A DNA stretch of 64,000 nt from positions 54,938,338 to 55,002,337 of the forward strand of contig NC_087064.1 in assembly GCF_963678635.1 (NCBI RefSeq). The letters run 5' to 3'. Of this stretch, positions 23,138 to 33,237 are shown piece by piece. The notes under the pieces were generated by a model. The model searched no databases and was not told the origin of the DNA. It saw only the letters and a program-made list of their open reading frames with translations. Each line of letters begins with the position of its first letter. Positions within the stretch are counted from its first letter, which is position 1. The position numbers and the translations under genes were made by a program. The DNA comes from Symsagittifera roscoffensis. Taxonomy: Eukaryota > Xenacoelomorpha > Acoela > Convolutidae.

Positions 23138-24133
23138 TGTAGAATTGGTAATTCTAGCAAATTTTCGACTTAGCGTATTTTCTGCGCATTTTATCCTAAC
23201 ATGATAGTGAAAATATTAGTAAATTTGGTTCAAAATCGGGTTATGGTTAGTTTATTGGGGTCGTATGACTTTGTTGCTTGGGTCAAGATTTGACACCGAA
23301 GTCAGATGTTATTTAAGTAAGTAGCGAAGGGGGGATTTAATTGATAAGAATCATACGACTTCGATACTTACCCGATTTACGATGCCAACCGCAGGGGGAT
23401 GTATTTAAAAAACGCGAACAAGTCGATAAAAACCCCGGACTTGAGACCCGTCAGCTTTGACAGGGGGAGTAGGTAAAAGGGAAAAACCATAGGGGGCAGT
23501 TGTGATTAAGGGGATGACAGCACCGATATGAAGTGGCGTGACATCAACAAAAACGGAGCACAAATAGAGATAAGAAGAAGTGGAGGTTAGAGAGCGGATT
23601 AAAAAGAGAACGAGTTAACGAGCGTAAGATTCAGTAGGTCCCAGTTGTGGTCGCTATCTGAACTCATCTGTTAATTGTTTCACAGCGAGTGAAGAAAGAA
23701 CGTAAGTCGAAGTGCCTTGTGGAAAATTAGTTAGAGCAGAAGTTAGTACAAGTCAGAGAGCTTAGTCGACACGTGTACTGATCAAGTACGCAGAGAAGAA
23801 ATTGTTAAGTGTGTACGGATCGCAAACCATTCTGTTGTATATTACTAAATTATATGCTGGCCGAATTAGTAGGCCCTTTGTATTCATTCAGACTTATACA
23901 TATATTGAATTCATTTGAGAGAAAGGAATTCGTTTTACGCGACTTCAAGCGAGATATAGCAAGCAAGAGCATCACTGACTAAGGGGGAGCAATAGAATAC
24001 AGTAGAGGACAACTCACCACTAAAAATAACCCTTTCGGGATTGTCGTTAATACCGAGCCTTAGTGCCCCCCTGCTTTAGCACGGTAAAAGGGATAGCTTC
24101 GCAAGACTGTGTGTGAAAATCCTAAAGACGACA
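23138..24133 (+). repeat. candidate single LTR of gypsy element
   Basis: Inferred only. The stretch starts TGTAG right after the 123-bp repeat and ends gacgACA, followed after one base by TGGCGCTCCTGG, which looks like a tRNA primer-binding site. Its composition is G-rich like an LTR or leader. A second copy at the 3' end of the element is absent from the window, so LTR identity cannot be proven here. Confidence 0.4.
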
Positions 24134-24134
24134 T

Positions 24135-24152
24135 TGGCGCTCCTGGGTGGGC
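24135..24152 (+). other. candidate primer-binding site
   Basis: TGGCGCTCCTGGGTGGGC begins with the TGG expected to pair with a tRNA CCA end and lies 56 bases before gag. The tRNA identity is not assignable by eye. Confidence 0.35.
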
Positions 24153-24207
24153 TTTGTCCTAGACTGAAGTTGCAAACGAACGAACAATCATCCCGTGAGC
24201 AAACACG

Positions 24208-25263
24208 ATGATGAACAACGACGATAGAGCTGCATTGGCAGAGGCTGCTGTGGCGGCAGCGAATGCTTTGGACAGGCAGCAAGGAGTCTTTGGCTTTGGC
24301 ACCATTCGCCCCGATCGGTTTCCCTCCAGTAGCTATCAAAACTGGGCCGACTGGAGGAAGCATTTCGCCTGGGTTGCGGATGCTAACAGATGGGAAGATG
24401 AACAGGCTCGGATGGTGTTGCCTACGTGTCTGACAGGATGGGCTCTGGATGAATTTACCAGCATGCCAGCCCACTTCAGAGAGGAGGAAGACGGTTTCCC
24501 AGCGCCAACACTTGCACGGATGCTGGCCGAACTAGACCAGCGTATGATGCCTTTCCAAACTCAAGCAGCGGCTAGGGCGGAGTTCAAAAGTCTGATGCAA
24601 GGAGACAAGGAGGGTTTGAGGGAATTCTCTCGGCGAATTCGATCACTTGGAGATGTTGCTAATGGAAATGTGGGAGCTCAAGCTCGAGACGATATGAACC
24701 GAGAACAGTTCATAGACGGGCTATTTGACGTGGACCTTCAAGACCTACTTCTGCGAGAAGATCTTGGAAGCCTAGCGCAAGCAGTTGCCCGTGCCCAAGC
24801 CTTGGATCTTGTGAATAAAACGTCCAGGGCCAGGAACCGGAGAAAGTTGCACCTTGCGAGGGTTGCCGAAAATGTCCCAGAGCCGGGTGCTGAGGCTGGT
24901 CGGAATGTAGGCGGACAGATCCCTCGAAGCCAACCAGTGGGAGCTGGTCAGGGACGTCAGCAGGCGAGCAATGACCCCCGCATCGACCAACTGGTGAGTG
25001 TCCAGAATGATCTGTTAGCTCAGATGCAGAACATGACGGCCATGATGGGTAGGTTTGTTAATTCTATCATCCCCGTTCCCCACCCGGAAAACTTACCGCG
25101 GTCGGAACCTTCCCAACGACCCCGACAACTATACGAACCCCAACCCGGCGAGAATAGATCGAACTTATCTCCTGGCCTTGGAGGTCGTTACGGAATAAAA
25201 AACCAGATCCCCCGTGGGAACTGTTTTGGCTGCGGCCAGCCGGGTCATTTTGCGAAGGAGTGA
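24208..25263 (+). pseudogene. gag: gypsy gag (capsid/nucleocapsid), cut at its zinc knuckle
   Basis: ORF of 351 codons starting MMNNDDRAAL. The middle (about residues 30-210) has the W-rich helical look of Ty3/gypsy capsid: FPSSSYQNWADWRKHF, then TLARMLAELDQRMMPFQ. A basic, Pro/Gln-rich linker follows. The C-terminus enters a nucleocapsid zinc knuckle, CFGCGQPGHFAKE, where the fourth ligand of C-x2-C-x4-H-x4-C should stand, but that codon is TGA (25261-25263). The stop therefore removes the last zinc ligand; it is either a nonsense mutation or, less likely, a recoded stop. The next frame (protease) is shifted by -1 and open across this point, as usual for gypsy. A diverged relative lies reversed at 19870-20498. 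Confidence 0.9.
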
Positions 25264-26342
25264 CCCCAGAAGAATTCGGATCATTTAAACTACCAAGGGC
25301 CGGAGCATTGAATATGCATCAGGGAGGTTTTGTCCCGGCCGAGATAAAGAATCAACAGCGAGTAAATTACCCATCCGCCACTTCCAACCCCTCTATGTAC
25401 CGCTTAGACCCCACGACGAGCCCTCAGGTGCAAATGAGAGGCGAAAGCTTTCGAGGAACAGAGCAGGTTCAGACTTTATTCCACCAAACGACCCCCAGTC
25501 GACCGGAAGAACCTAAACAACTCACGAGTATCCAGTGCCAGACAGAGAGTTCCTTGGAATTCGTGAGTGTTTGCCGAGTGCCCGAAGCGCCATTCGGGCT
25601 AATAGCGGAAGCGATTTTGGGCGGGCTACCGGTAAAAGCACTAGTGGATACGGGAGCTACGATCAACCTAATACGAAGCGAGGTGTACCATAATTTGACT
25701 ACAGCCCCACCGTTACGGCCCTACAAAGGGACACTAGAAACAGCGGATGGAAGGCAAGTGGGAGTCGAGGGATGGGTGACGGCTAATTTGGAGCTAGGGT
25801 CAATCGACGATGAGGTCGAGGCCCTGGTGGTGCCTGAGCTGAAAGCGGAGATGATCATAGGACTTCGGTCTTTGAAGGAGCATGAATGCTCGTTAGATTT
25901 CCAGTGTGACAACCTCTGGACGGGACGGAAGGAGGGATCTATAGTTCCCCTGCAATATGAAATATTGAAGGTGACCTCATACCCTAAACACTCGCCAGAG
26001 GACGATAATTACTGGGATGTAAACTCGTCGCATAGTACCCCCTTAACCGAACCACACACTTCTCTTGGTGGGTCAAACGTCGAGTCATCATATGCCATGG
26101 GGGATGTTGTAGAAGGTTTGCCCCCCGTAAGTCAGGACCACGAGGTGCAGGGAATGCAAGAGGAAGGGTCGATGGACTTTCAGGTACAGGCTAAACGACA
26201 TCTAGATGAAGATATAGAGAAGATTCTAGAACTGGCAGCTCCCGAGGTGACAGGAACGGAGAGGGACCGGCTGAAACAGTTGATCAGTACTTATAGATCA
26301 ACTGACGGCCACTTTGACAGATGCCGAACTTGGCCAAACTAA
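25260..26342 (+). pseudogene. pro: gypsy aspartic protease region of pol
   Basis: A 360-codon frame, -1 relative to gag, without a required ATG because it would be reached by frameshifting. The retroviral-type aspartic protease spans about residues 110-210: the catalytic motif LVDTGATINLI has its Asp at 130, and MIIGLRSL near 200 matches the second I-I/L-G motif. The N-terminal 100 residues are a low-complexity linker. The C-terminal 120 residues lead toward RT but lose frame near 26314-26342, where the RT frame begins one base over. The enzyme would cleave the Gag-Pol polyprotein. As it stands, protease and RT are in different frames. Confidence 0.88.
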
Positions 26343-28191
26343 ATTGGTGACACATCGGATTGATACTGGAGACTCGGCCCCTATCAAGATCCCCCCCCCC
26401 CATCGAACATCTCCCGCAAAAATGCCGATCATCAGGGACGAAGTTAAGAGCATGCTGGAGAAAGGGGTGATTCAACCCTCAAAAAGCCCTTATAGTGCAC
26501 CAATTGTCTTGCAAACGAAGAAAGACGGGAGTTGGCGGTTCTGTGTGGATTATCGGAAGCTGAATGATGTAACGGTCAAGGACGCATTTCCGATTCCGAA
26601 GATACATCAAACGTTCGATGCTCTTAACGGGCAGAAGTACTTCTCTTCCCTCGACCTGGCGAGTGGGTATTGGCAAGTGCCAGTAGCCGAGGAAGACCGA
26701 CACAAGACAGCCTTTGTGACACCGGATGGAGGATGATTCTATGAGTACGTTATGATGCCCTTTGGGCTGTCCAATGCTCCAGGAACGTTCCAGCGGCTCA
26801 TGAATGAATTGTTTCGGGACCACCTGTGGAAGTGGGCCCTAGTATTCCTCGATGATGTGCTGGTGTACAGCAAGTGCGAAGACGACCATTTTGCACACCT
26901 GAAGGCTACCTTCCAGCTACTACGGGAGGCAAATTTGAAACTGAAGCCGAAGAAATGCAGGTTGGTACAGAAGGAGGTGACTTATTTGAGCCAGATAATT
27001 GGAAATGAAGGTATCCAAGTGGATCCCAAGAAAGTTGAAGTGGTTGAGAACTGGCCAGTGCCCAAAACAGTTAAGGGGGTGAGGTCTTTTCTCGGATTCT
27101 GCAATTACTACCGTCGATTTGTGAAGGACTTTGCCGGGATTATGAGTCCCCTGTCTTCTTTGACGAAAAAGAAGGTGCCCTTTATCTGGAACGACGAATG
27201 TCAGATAGCCTTCGATAGACTACGGAAAGAACTTATTACGGCCCCAGTTCTGGAATTTCCTGACTATACGGGAACCTTCATATTGGACACGGATGCGAGC
27301 AATACCAGCTTGGGCGCTGTACTCTCGAACGTCATCAACGGGGAGGAGAGACCACTTGTGTACGCTAGCAGGGTACTATCAAAAACAGAAACGAATTACT
27401 CAACGACAAAAAGAGAAGCCTTGGCTGTAGTGCAAGCGGTGAAATGGTTCAAACCCTACATCTGGGGGGTAAAATTTGTCCTTCGCACCGACCACTCCAG
27501 CCTTCAATGGCTCTTTAGGCAGAAGGAACCCGATGGAATGACCTTCCGAATGCAACAGCAACTTCAAGAGTTTGACTTCAATGTAGTCCACAGAGCTGGG
27601 GCTAAACATGGAAATGCGGATGGCCTTTCCAGGATGCTAGAAGAAGGGCCCGACTGGATGCCAGGGGAGAAGGGGAAGGCATTCGGGTCTTGCCCAGAGC
27701 CTATGTCTCTCGAATTGGCCTTACAGAAAGCAAAGCAGCACCAAGTCGAAACTGTCACAATGATCAGCGAGACCCAGGAAGAGGACGAGGAAGAAATGAT
27801 TACCTGGGAACGGACGCCCTCTGAAATATCGACTCTGCAAAGAGAGGATGACGCGATGTCTCAAGTGTTCTATTGGGCGGAGTCGAGAGGCGACGCGGGT
27901 GATATGCCATCTCTGGGGACAAACCTCATTCCCAAAGAGCAGGCGATACAGTACGGACCCGAGGCCCTAGTTTACTGGTCTAGATGGAACGAACTAAGTA
28001 TCCGAGGGGGGTGCTTTATAAAAAATGGTTCCCAAGGGATGACTTGCGTCCGGTATTGCAGACGATTGTTCCTGCAACCGGGCGGAAGGAGATCCTCAAC
28101 CAGCTGCACTCCTCGCAGATTAGCGGCGGACACTTTGCAGTTGAAAAGACCCTCGCTCGAATTCGTCAACGGTTCTGGTGGCCCACTATGA
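26314..28191 (+). pseudogene. pol: gypsy reverse transcriptase and RNase H, one in-frame stop
   Basis: One frame interrupted by a TGA at 26734-26736. Before the stop it carries the RT fingers and palm: WRFCVDYRKLN, then SSLDLASGYWQV with a catalytic Asp. After the stop it continues MMPFGLSNAPGTFQ and VFLDDVLVYS, the Y/F-x-D-D active site (Asp 34 and 35 of the second part), then FLGFCNYYRRF. RNase H follows, with LDTDASNTSLG, TKREALAVV and LRTDHSSLQWLF carrying the acidic residues, ending HGNADGLSR. All core motifs are present, so decay is recent. The coding frame leaves this ORF near 28001-28012, in a G-run, where the integrase frame takes over; the last 55 residues are out of frame. Confidence 0.95.
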
Positions 28192-28694
28192 GGACAGACG
28201 TGGAGAAGAAGATACAATGGTGCCTCACTTGTGCAGCGCGGAGCACAGGAGGAAAAAAGAGGGTCGCTGGGCTTGTCCCGTTTAAAGTGGGGATCCGATT
28301 CAATACATTGGCGGCGGACATCCTAGGGCCCGTGACGTTGGCAGCAAAGTCTCGTGCGAAGCACATCTTAGTGATGACGGACTTGTTCACGAAGTATGCA
28401 ATTGCCGTCCCACTTGTATCCATGGATTCGGCAGAGGTGGCCCGGGAGATAGTCGAGAACTGGGTACTCAAGTTTGGGGCACCGAACATTCTGCATACCG
28501 ATCAAGGGAAGAACTTTGGGAGTAATCTCATCCTCGAAATGTGCCGACTGCTGGGGATCGATAAATCCCGCACTTCCCCGTACCACCCCCAAGGCAATGG
28601 ACAGGTAGAACGTCATAATAGGGTAATAGCGGATGTCATTTCAAAGTACTGCGCGGACAACCCCGGACATGGGATACAGTATTGCCCTACTTGA
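27984..28694 (+). pseudogene. int: gypsy integrase, zinc and catalytic domains
   Basis: A 236-codon frame that takes over from RNase H at the G-run near 28005. The zinc-binding part shows His 42, His 50, Cys 80 and Cys 83 (LHSSQISGGH ... CLTC), with FWWPTMR between them. The catalytic core has Asp 112 (ADILGPV), Asp 173 (HTDQGKNFG) and Glu 209 (HPQGNGQVE), with exactly 35 residues between the last two, the D,D-35-E arrangement. It would insert the DNA copy. The frame is lost again near 28670-28694, a one-base type lesion, and continues in the next entry. Confidence 0.95.
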
Positions 28695-29578
28695 ATTTCG
28701 TCTATAAAACTACCGTCCACCGAACAACCGGTGCGACCCCTTTCAATCTAGTACATGGACAGGAATGCCAGTACCCAATCGACCTGTTCTACCCAAAACC
28801 CTACGACGAAGTTCCGACACAGGATGGGTTTGTAGAATGGCTCGACGAGCAATTCCGGGACGCCCTTAGCAGCGCTCGAGAGCTACTGGGAACTAATCAG
28901 CGACGCCAGAAGGACCAATATCGGAAAAGAGTTCATGGAGAACCGTACGCGACGGGAGACAAAGTGTGGGTTTGGGCGAAAGAGAAGATAAAGTCGAAGA
29001 AGTTCTTCCTACCATGGGATGGGCCCTATGTGGTCTTGGCCAAAGTCTCTGAAGTGAATTACAAGGTGGCCAAACCCTCCACCCCCGCAAAGACCCGGTA
29101 TTTGCATTTTAACATGTTGAAGCCGTATGTAGAGGAGAACATGCAATCCAACGAGACTTCCCACCCTAAGCGTCCGACCCCTTCACGGTCGGTCAGAGTC
29201 TTTGACGACCCTGAAATTAGAGACGACGAGTTGGAAATGGCTATTGGAGAGACCCACGAGTTGAGACCATTGAGGTTACCTGCCTCACGACTACCTCCGA
29301 ATGCCCGGTTGAACGACAAACCCCTAGAGAACCCTAACCCAATAGAGGATCCGAACCAAAACGAAGCCGAAGTAGTGGAGACTTACGACGCAGCCGAACT
29401 GGAGACCAGAAGGGAAGACGATCATCTGAACGCGCCAGCGGACCAGGAACTCGCTCCGCTAGAACCTAACGAGTCCTTGGAGTTGAGGGGAGAGCACGAG
29501 GCAGAGGGCGAGGGCCGACCTAGTCGTAGACGGCGACCTCCTGTTCGCTTTGGGATTGATGAGTTCGAGCGGGGCTAA
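28682..29578 (+). pseudogene. gypsy integrase C-terminus with GPY/F domain and acidic tail
   Basis: A 298-codon frame continuing the integrase after a second frameshift. YKTTVHRTTGATPF is the end of the core domain. GDKVWVW and WDGPYVVLAKVSEVNYKV form the GPY/F module (GPY at 114-116), followed by YLHFNMLKPY, which ends most gypsy integrases. The final 130 residues are Glu/Pro/Asn-rich and disordered, ending PSRRRRPPVRFG. Such a long tail is unusual but known in env-bearing gypsy lineages. The start is at a TTG and is not a true initiation site. Confidence 0.9.
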
Positions 29579-29695
29579 ATCCAACACCAATCAGACAAAC
29601 ACTATTAAAACTTTGTTTCCCCGTTATACTTATTAGCTAGATAAATTAGGTTGTAGAAAGCAAAAAAAAAAAAAAAATTTTTGCTATAACTTCAT

Positions 29696-29706
29696 AAGGG
29701 GGGAGA
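29696..29706 (+). other. polypurine tract-like run
   Basis: AAGGGGGGAGA lies 118 bases after the pol stop and upstream of env. It would suit a plus-strand priming tract, but no LTR follows it. It may be an internal priming site or a remnant. Confidence 0.35.
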
Positions 29707-29825
29707 CCAAAACTTAAAACTTAAGGGACATCTTTAATCAAACTAATGGTTATACTTTAATGGTTATAGGCTTCCCAAATTCCAGGGGAAAATAGATACT
29801 TAGGGATGCGATGGTCTTATTCATT

Positions 29826-29861
29826 TAGTCTTTCTTTTTTTTTATTATTATTGCTGTTTAG
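29826..29861 (+). promoter_or_regulatory. candidate env splice acceptor
   Basis: A pyrimidine-rich run (tagtctttctttttttttat) is followed by ttgctgtttag at 29851-29861, just 22 bases before the env ATG. Env of gypsy-type elements is usually made from a spliced RNA, and this site fits. The donor was not identified. Confidence 0.5.
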
Positions 29862-29882
29862 ATCGTAAATTGTAATCTACAT

Positions 29883-30947
29883 ATGAACTCATGGCTGGTC
29901 GGGCTGGCAATCCTCTTGCTACTTGGAGTATGGCCCTCATCGGCAGTGACGATCAACCATACCGCCGGAGCAGTGTTCATGGCGGAGACTCCCCTCATCA
30001 TTGCGAGCGCAATGGAAACTTCTTGGGTTTCGGTACCATTCCCCGTGGTCCCTGCGATTAATCGGACACTCCTCGATATAGCCTTCCAGGAACATCAGTA
30101 TAAGTTGGCGGATCGCTGGAAAGAATGGGATGGCAAGATCTGCGGTGACAACATCACTACGGAAGCATTTGTGAATCTAACCTACCAGGCATTCAAAGGC
30201 ATTGAGTACGAAATTAGTGAAATAGAGGCCGTGCTCTACGAGATGAAGAACCGAGCTACGACGTTCGTCGACAAGCACGAAAGGAGCTCCACGAGAGTAA
30301 AAAGGTGGATCAAGCCAGCGCTGGGAGGAGTTGCGAAGGCCATAGTGTTAGCTCCGATACTCAAGGAAGGGTTTTGTCACTACTTCTCCTTCTTTGGTCT
30401 TTGTGACGGAGACTCGAACTTGGATGAGCTGGGCAAAGAAGCTTCGTTCTTGGATGGGGCTGTCCGGACCATCGTACTCGAGACTGGGGAGAGGTTGCAT
30501 CTTTTGGGCCACTCTCTTAACAAGACGCAGACCCAGCTGAAAATGATATCGCACGACTCGAATGCAAACTTCAAACTGTTCAGGGGATTATTGAGGCATG
30601 TTCTAGGTGGGACTGACGACCAACGAAAGGAGGAAAGTGCCTGTAAGATGTATAGGTGGAACTCCCTCTATGGACAAACATTGAAGTATTCCACAGTGAT
30701 TGCGAACCACTCAGCGACTTTTGACACCATCAGAGCCGAACTGATAGCGTTCAAAATGGCGGTACACAATTACGGGTATATCTTGGACGATGCGTTGAGT
30801 TCCTTGACGCGAGGATATATTCCCGCTACTCTTGTTCCCCCGGAAGTACTGACGAGTATCTTAGATGGAATTCAGTTGGATAAGATGCAAAAGGCTATAC
30901 CCAGGAACGAACTGATGAACGAACACAGGAACGAACTCATACGATAA
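29883..30947 (+). CDS. env: gypsy envelope (F-like fusion protein), lacks membrane anchor
   Basis: ORF of 354 residues. Residues 1-21 are a strong signal peptide. N-glycosylation sites lie in the first 100 residues (NHT 25, NRT 60, NIT 90, NLT 98). A furin-type site RVKR at 138-141 is followed by a hydrophobic, Gly/Ala-rich stretch (WIKPALGGVAKAIVLAPIL), the expected fusion peptide. A long helical region after about residue 185 resembles a heptad-repeat core. This order matches the envelope proteins of errantivirus-like gypsy elements, related to baculovirus F. The ORF stops after ELMNEHRNELIR with no transmembrane segment, so the product would be secreted or non-functional. The stop lies inside the 123-bp terminal repeat. 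Confidence 0.8.
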   Translation: MNSWLVGLAILLLLGVWPSSAVTINHTAGAVFMAETPLIIASAMETSWVSVPFPVVPAINRTLLDIAFQEHQYKLADRWKEWDGKICGDNITTEAFVNLTYQAFKGIEYEISEIEAVLYEMKNRATTFVDKHERSSTRVKRWIKPALGGVAKAIVLAPILKEGFCHYFSFFGLCDGDSNLDELGKEASFLDGAVRTIVLETGERLHLLGHSLNKTQTQLKMISHDSNANFKLFRGLLRHVLGGTDDQRKEESACKMYRWNSLYGQTLKYSTVIANHSATFDTIRAELIAFKMAVHNYGYILDDALSSLTRGYIPATLVPPEVLTSILDGIQLDKMQKAIPRNELMNEHRNELIR

Positions 30948-31060
30948 TGTAAATGGCATCCAACACCTTAAACAGCGTAAAACGCGGGTAAAAAAACTTA
31001 AACCAATAAGATATTCGAAAAACTTTCTTTACTCTGTCTAAACCATTTGCAACAGCAACC
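30937..31060 (+). repeat. 123-bp flanking repeat, right copy
   Basis: Matches 23015-23137. It includes the env stop, then tgtaaatggcatcc through ccatttgcaacagcaac. Beyond it the sequence is ordinary intron (cactcatagtg), with no LTR. From 31061 to the next exon nothing further is recognised. Confidence 0.85.
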
Positions 31061-31532
31061 ACTCATAGTGTTTTCCAAGTGCTTTAAATTATTTTATTTT
31101 ATTTTTTATGCACAGGCATAAATTCAGTGATGTTATTATTTTTTAAAAGTTTCGAGCTTTTCATGCGAAAAAAAGTTTTTTTTTCAAAAAAATCTTTTGC
31201 ACATGAAGCTTTTGCAAACAAAACTTTTATTAAAATTAGAATAACTTTTACACAAAGGTTCTTAGGATAATTCTATACGTTCGTTATGCGAATATTTTAC
31301 AATTAATGCCAAACTGTTGGCAATATCGGTGACATTGAACAACTTGATCGTTGAAAGAATGATGCTTTCAGATTTATTAGATAATTTAACACGGCTTTTA
31401 CCTGCCCAAATGTATGAAAAGTCAGTGTCCGACGCCAAAAAGTAGCAGCTTTAGATTAATTACCTGCGTTAAGAATCATTGACGAAAAGGATTTTGCCAA
31501 CCATTTGGCATTAAATAAAAAACTATTCTCAG

Positions 31533-31763
31533 GTATGTGGTGGAATTGGGTTGGAGACCATCCTGACAGCTTCCTGGACATCCAAGAGGGCACTGCAACT
31601 GTGGGAGCCGAACAGTGACAAACTGCTGCGAAGTGTGCGCTTCCCCAGCAGAAAAGACGACGGCGAATATCTCTATTCGAGTCGATTCGTCAACGATTCA
31701 GTAGTGGTGGCCGGTGGATCCGGGTCTAAAGATGCCGTCTTCATCAATTTTCACACCTCTGAG
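31533..31763 (+). CDS. WD40-repeat protein, exon with blade core
   Basis: 231 bases, 77 codons, phase 0. The acceptor ctattctcag ends at 31532 and the donor GAG|gtatag starts at 31764. It encodes VCGGIGLETILTASWTSK, a blade strand continuing the previous exon, and RALQLWEP, a W-D-like blade end. The next blade starts RSVRFPSRKDDGEYLYSSRF and ends VVAGGSGSKDAVFINFHT. The residue flow from DALDVK (3950) into VCGG is natural for a WD40 linker, which supports splicing across the 27.6 kb intron. Confidence 0.88.
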
Positions 31764-32161
31764 GTATAGTAAAAAGTTTTGTTTCCGCATGTCACAGAGG
31801 ACCCATCTAAAAGCTTGTAGTGTGTCTAATAACTGTACTATTTACGTTATCTTTCCCAGCTCTTCCAAAGTATTTATGCAACTCGTATACCCTTCTTAAA
31901 ATTTGTTGGGCTACGTAAGGGGCTCACTTGGACATAATTATGTCAGTGATTGATTAGATAGTTTTGCGTAATTTTCGATTGGCTAAGAAATCAAAAAAGA
32001 TCCTTTTCTTGCGTAAAGTTTTGGGCCCAATTTTTGCATCTAATTTGCCCAAAAATTTTTGCATCCTTTTAGTTCTGCTAAATGTTTAGGCATGTTTTGT
32101 TTTCATAGTTTTCACTCAAATTTCATTTCAATTCGACAGCAGAAAGCGTTTTAAATTTCAA

Positions 32162-32695
32162 CCAGACTGCTCGTATCAAGGCAAAGCCCTGAATGTTCCG
32201 ACTGCCTTTTAAGGTTTATGGAGCAGTAATAACATTAAAGAATTAAATGTAAGAAAAAATAAAATGAAATTTTTTTTTTCTAAAATTTGAATTTTTTTTT
32301 ATCACAATCATCCCCCCACACGCCATACAAAGTACAAAAGGATAGATTTTGCCCTTGTAACAAACCAATTATGGCAAATAAGCTTCTTTTAACCAATTTG
32401 AAACGATTTCAAAGACGGATTAACTCTCCGCTTACGCGTTAATAGTGCGAAATATATCGCGCGTTAATTGTCCCAAATTGGTCAAAATGGCAATCTTTAA
32501 ACCCCCATAACTTTACGAAAAATGAACACAGGTAAAATATCTTTTCAAATTTGAGCTCAGGACAACAATACCTTTCGAATGATATAAGAAAATTCCGTCA
32601 AAAATGGCTAGTTAAAAAGTCGAAATTTGTCTGAAGAAAAAAAAACCCACCCCGAGCACAATATTCCGTTACTTTCGTATCGAAAAACGGAACAA
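32162..32695 (-). mobile_element. hairpin-ended non-autonomous element, copy A
   Basis: About 534 bp, drawn on the + strand from agactgctcgtatcaagg to cgtatcgaaaaacggaacaa. Read on the - strand it starts TTGTTCCG and ends with a stem-loop about 15 bases before CAGTCT. An inverse of the TTCCGAC start recurs just inside the far end, giving asymmetric inverted ends. There is no ORF. It abuts copy B head to tail. The layout recalls Helitron/Helentron-derived elements, but that class is tentative. Confidence 0.7.
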
Positions 32696-33237
32696 CAAGA
32701 CTGCTCGTATCAGGGCGAAGCCCTGAATGTTCCGACTGCCTTTTAAGGTTTATGGAGGAGCAGTAATATCAAAAAAAAATTTAATGAAATGAGGTAAAAT
32801 GAAATTTTTTTTTTCTAAAATTTGAAATTTTTGATGAAAATCAATCCCCCACACACCATTAAAGTACAAAAAGGCAGATTTTGTTCCTTGTTACAAATCA
32901 ATTATGGCAAATAAGCTTCGTTCAACCAATTTGGAACGATTTATAAGACGGATTAAATCTCCGCTTACGCGTTAATTGCGCGAATTATATTGCGCGTTAA
33001 TTGTCCCAAATTGGTCAAAATGGCCAAAATGGCAATCTTTAAACCCTCATAACTTTACGAAAAATGATCACAGGTAAAATATCTTTTCAAATTTAAGCTC
33101 AGGACAACAATACCTCCTGAATGATATTAAAAAATTCCGTCAAAAATTGCTAGTTAAAAAGTCGAAATTTGTCTGAAGAAAAAAAAACCCACCCAAGCAC
33201 AAATATTTCGTTATTTTCGTATCGAAAGTCGGAACAA
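32696..33237 (-). mobile_element. hairpin-ended non-autonomous element, copy B
   Basis: About 542 bp, directly adjacent to copy A with no spacer and in the same orientation. The terminal stem-loop is TCAGGGC-gaa-GCCCTGA. The interior shares the tacgcgttaattgcgcg, ccaaattggtcaaaatgg and gtctgaagaaaaaaaaaccc motifs. Confidence 0.8.

Larger units (their letters stand above)
3951..31532 (+). other. intron 2 of WD40 gene, about 27.6 kb
   Basis: From the gtcaga donor to the ttctcag acceptor. It contains the nested secreted-protein ORF, the gypsy element, relics and repeats listed separately. The following stretches are AT-rich with no gene or recognisable element: 3951-9380 apart from a hairpin (5292-5364) and a TA run (7617-7636), 13035-13590, 13880-14900, 15550-16020, 16250-17700, 18660-19870 and 22254-23014. 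Confidence 0.75.

Noticed and set aside
24076-24474. - strand ORF of 132 codons
   Set aside because: Antisense to the gypsy leader and gag, which is clearly the coding strand.
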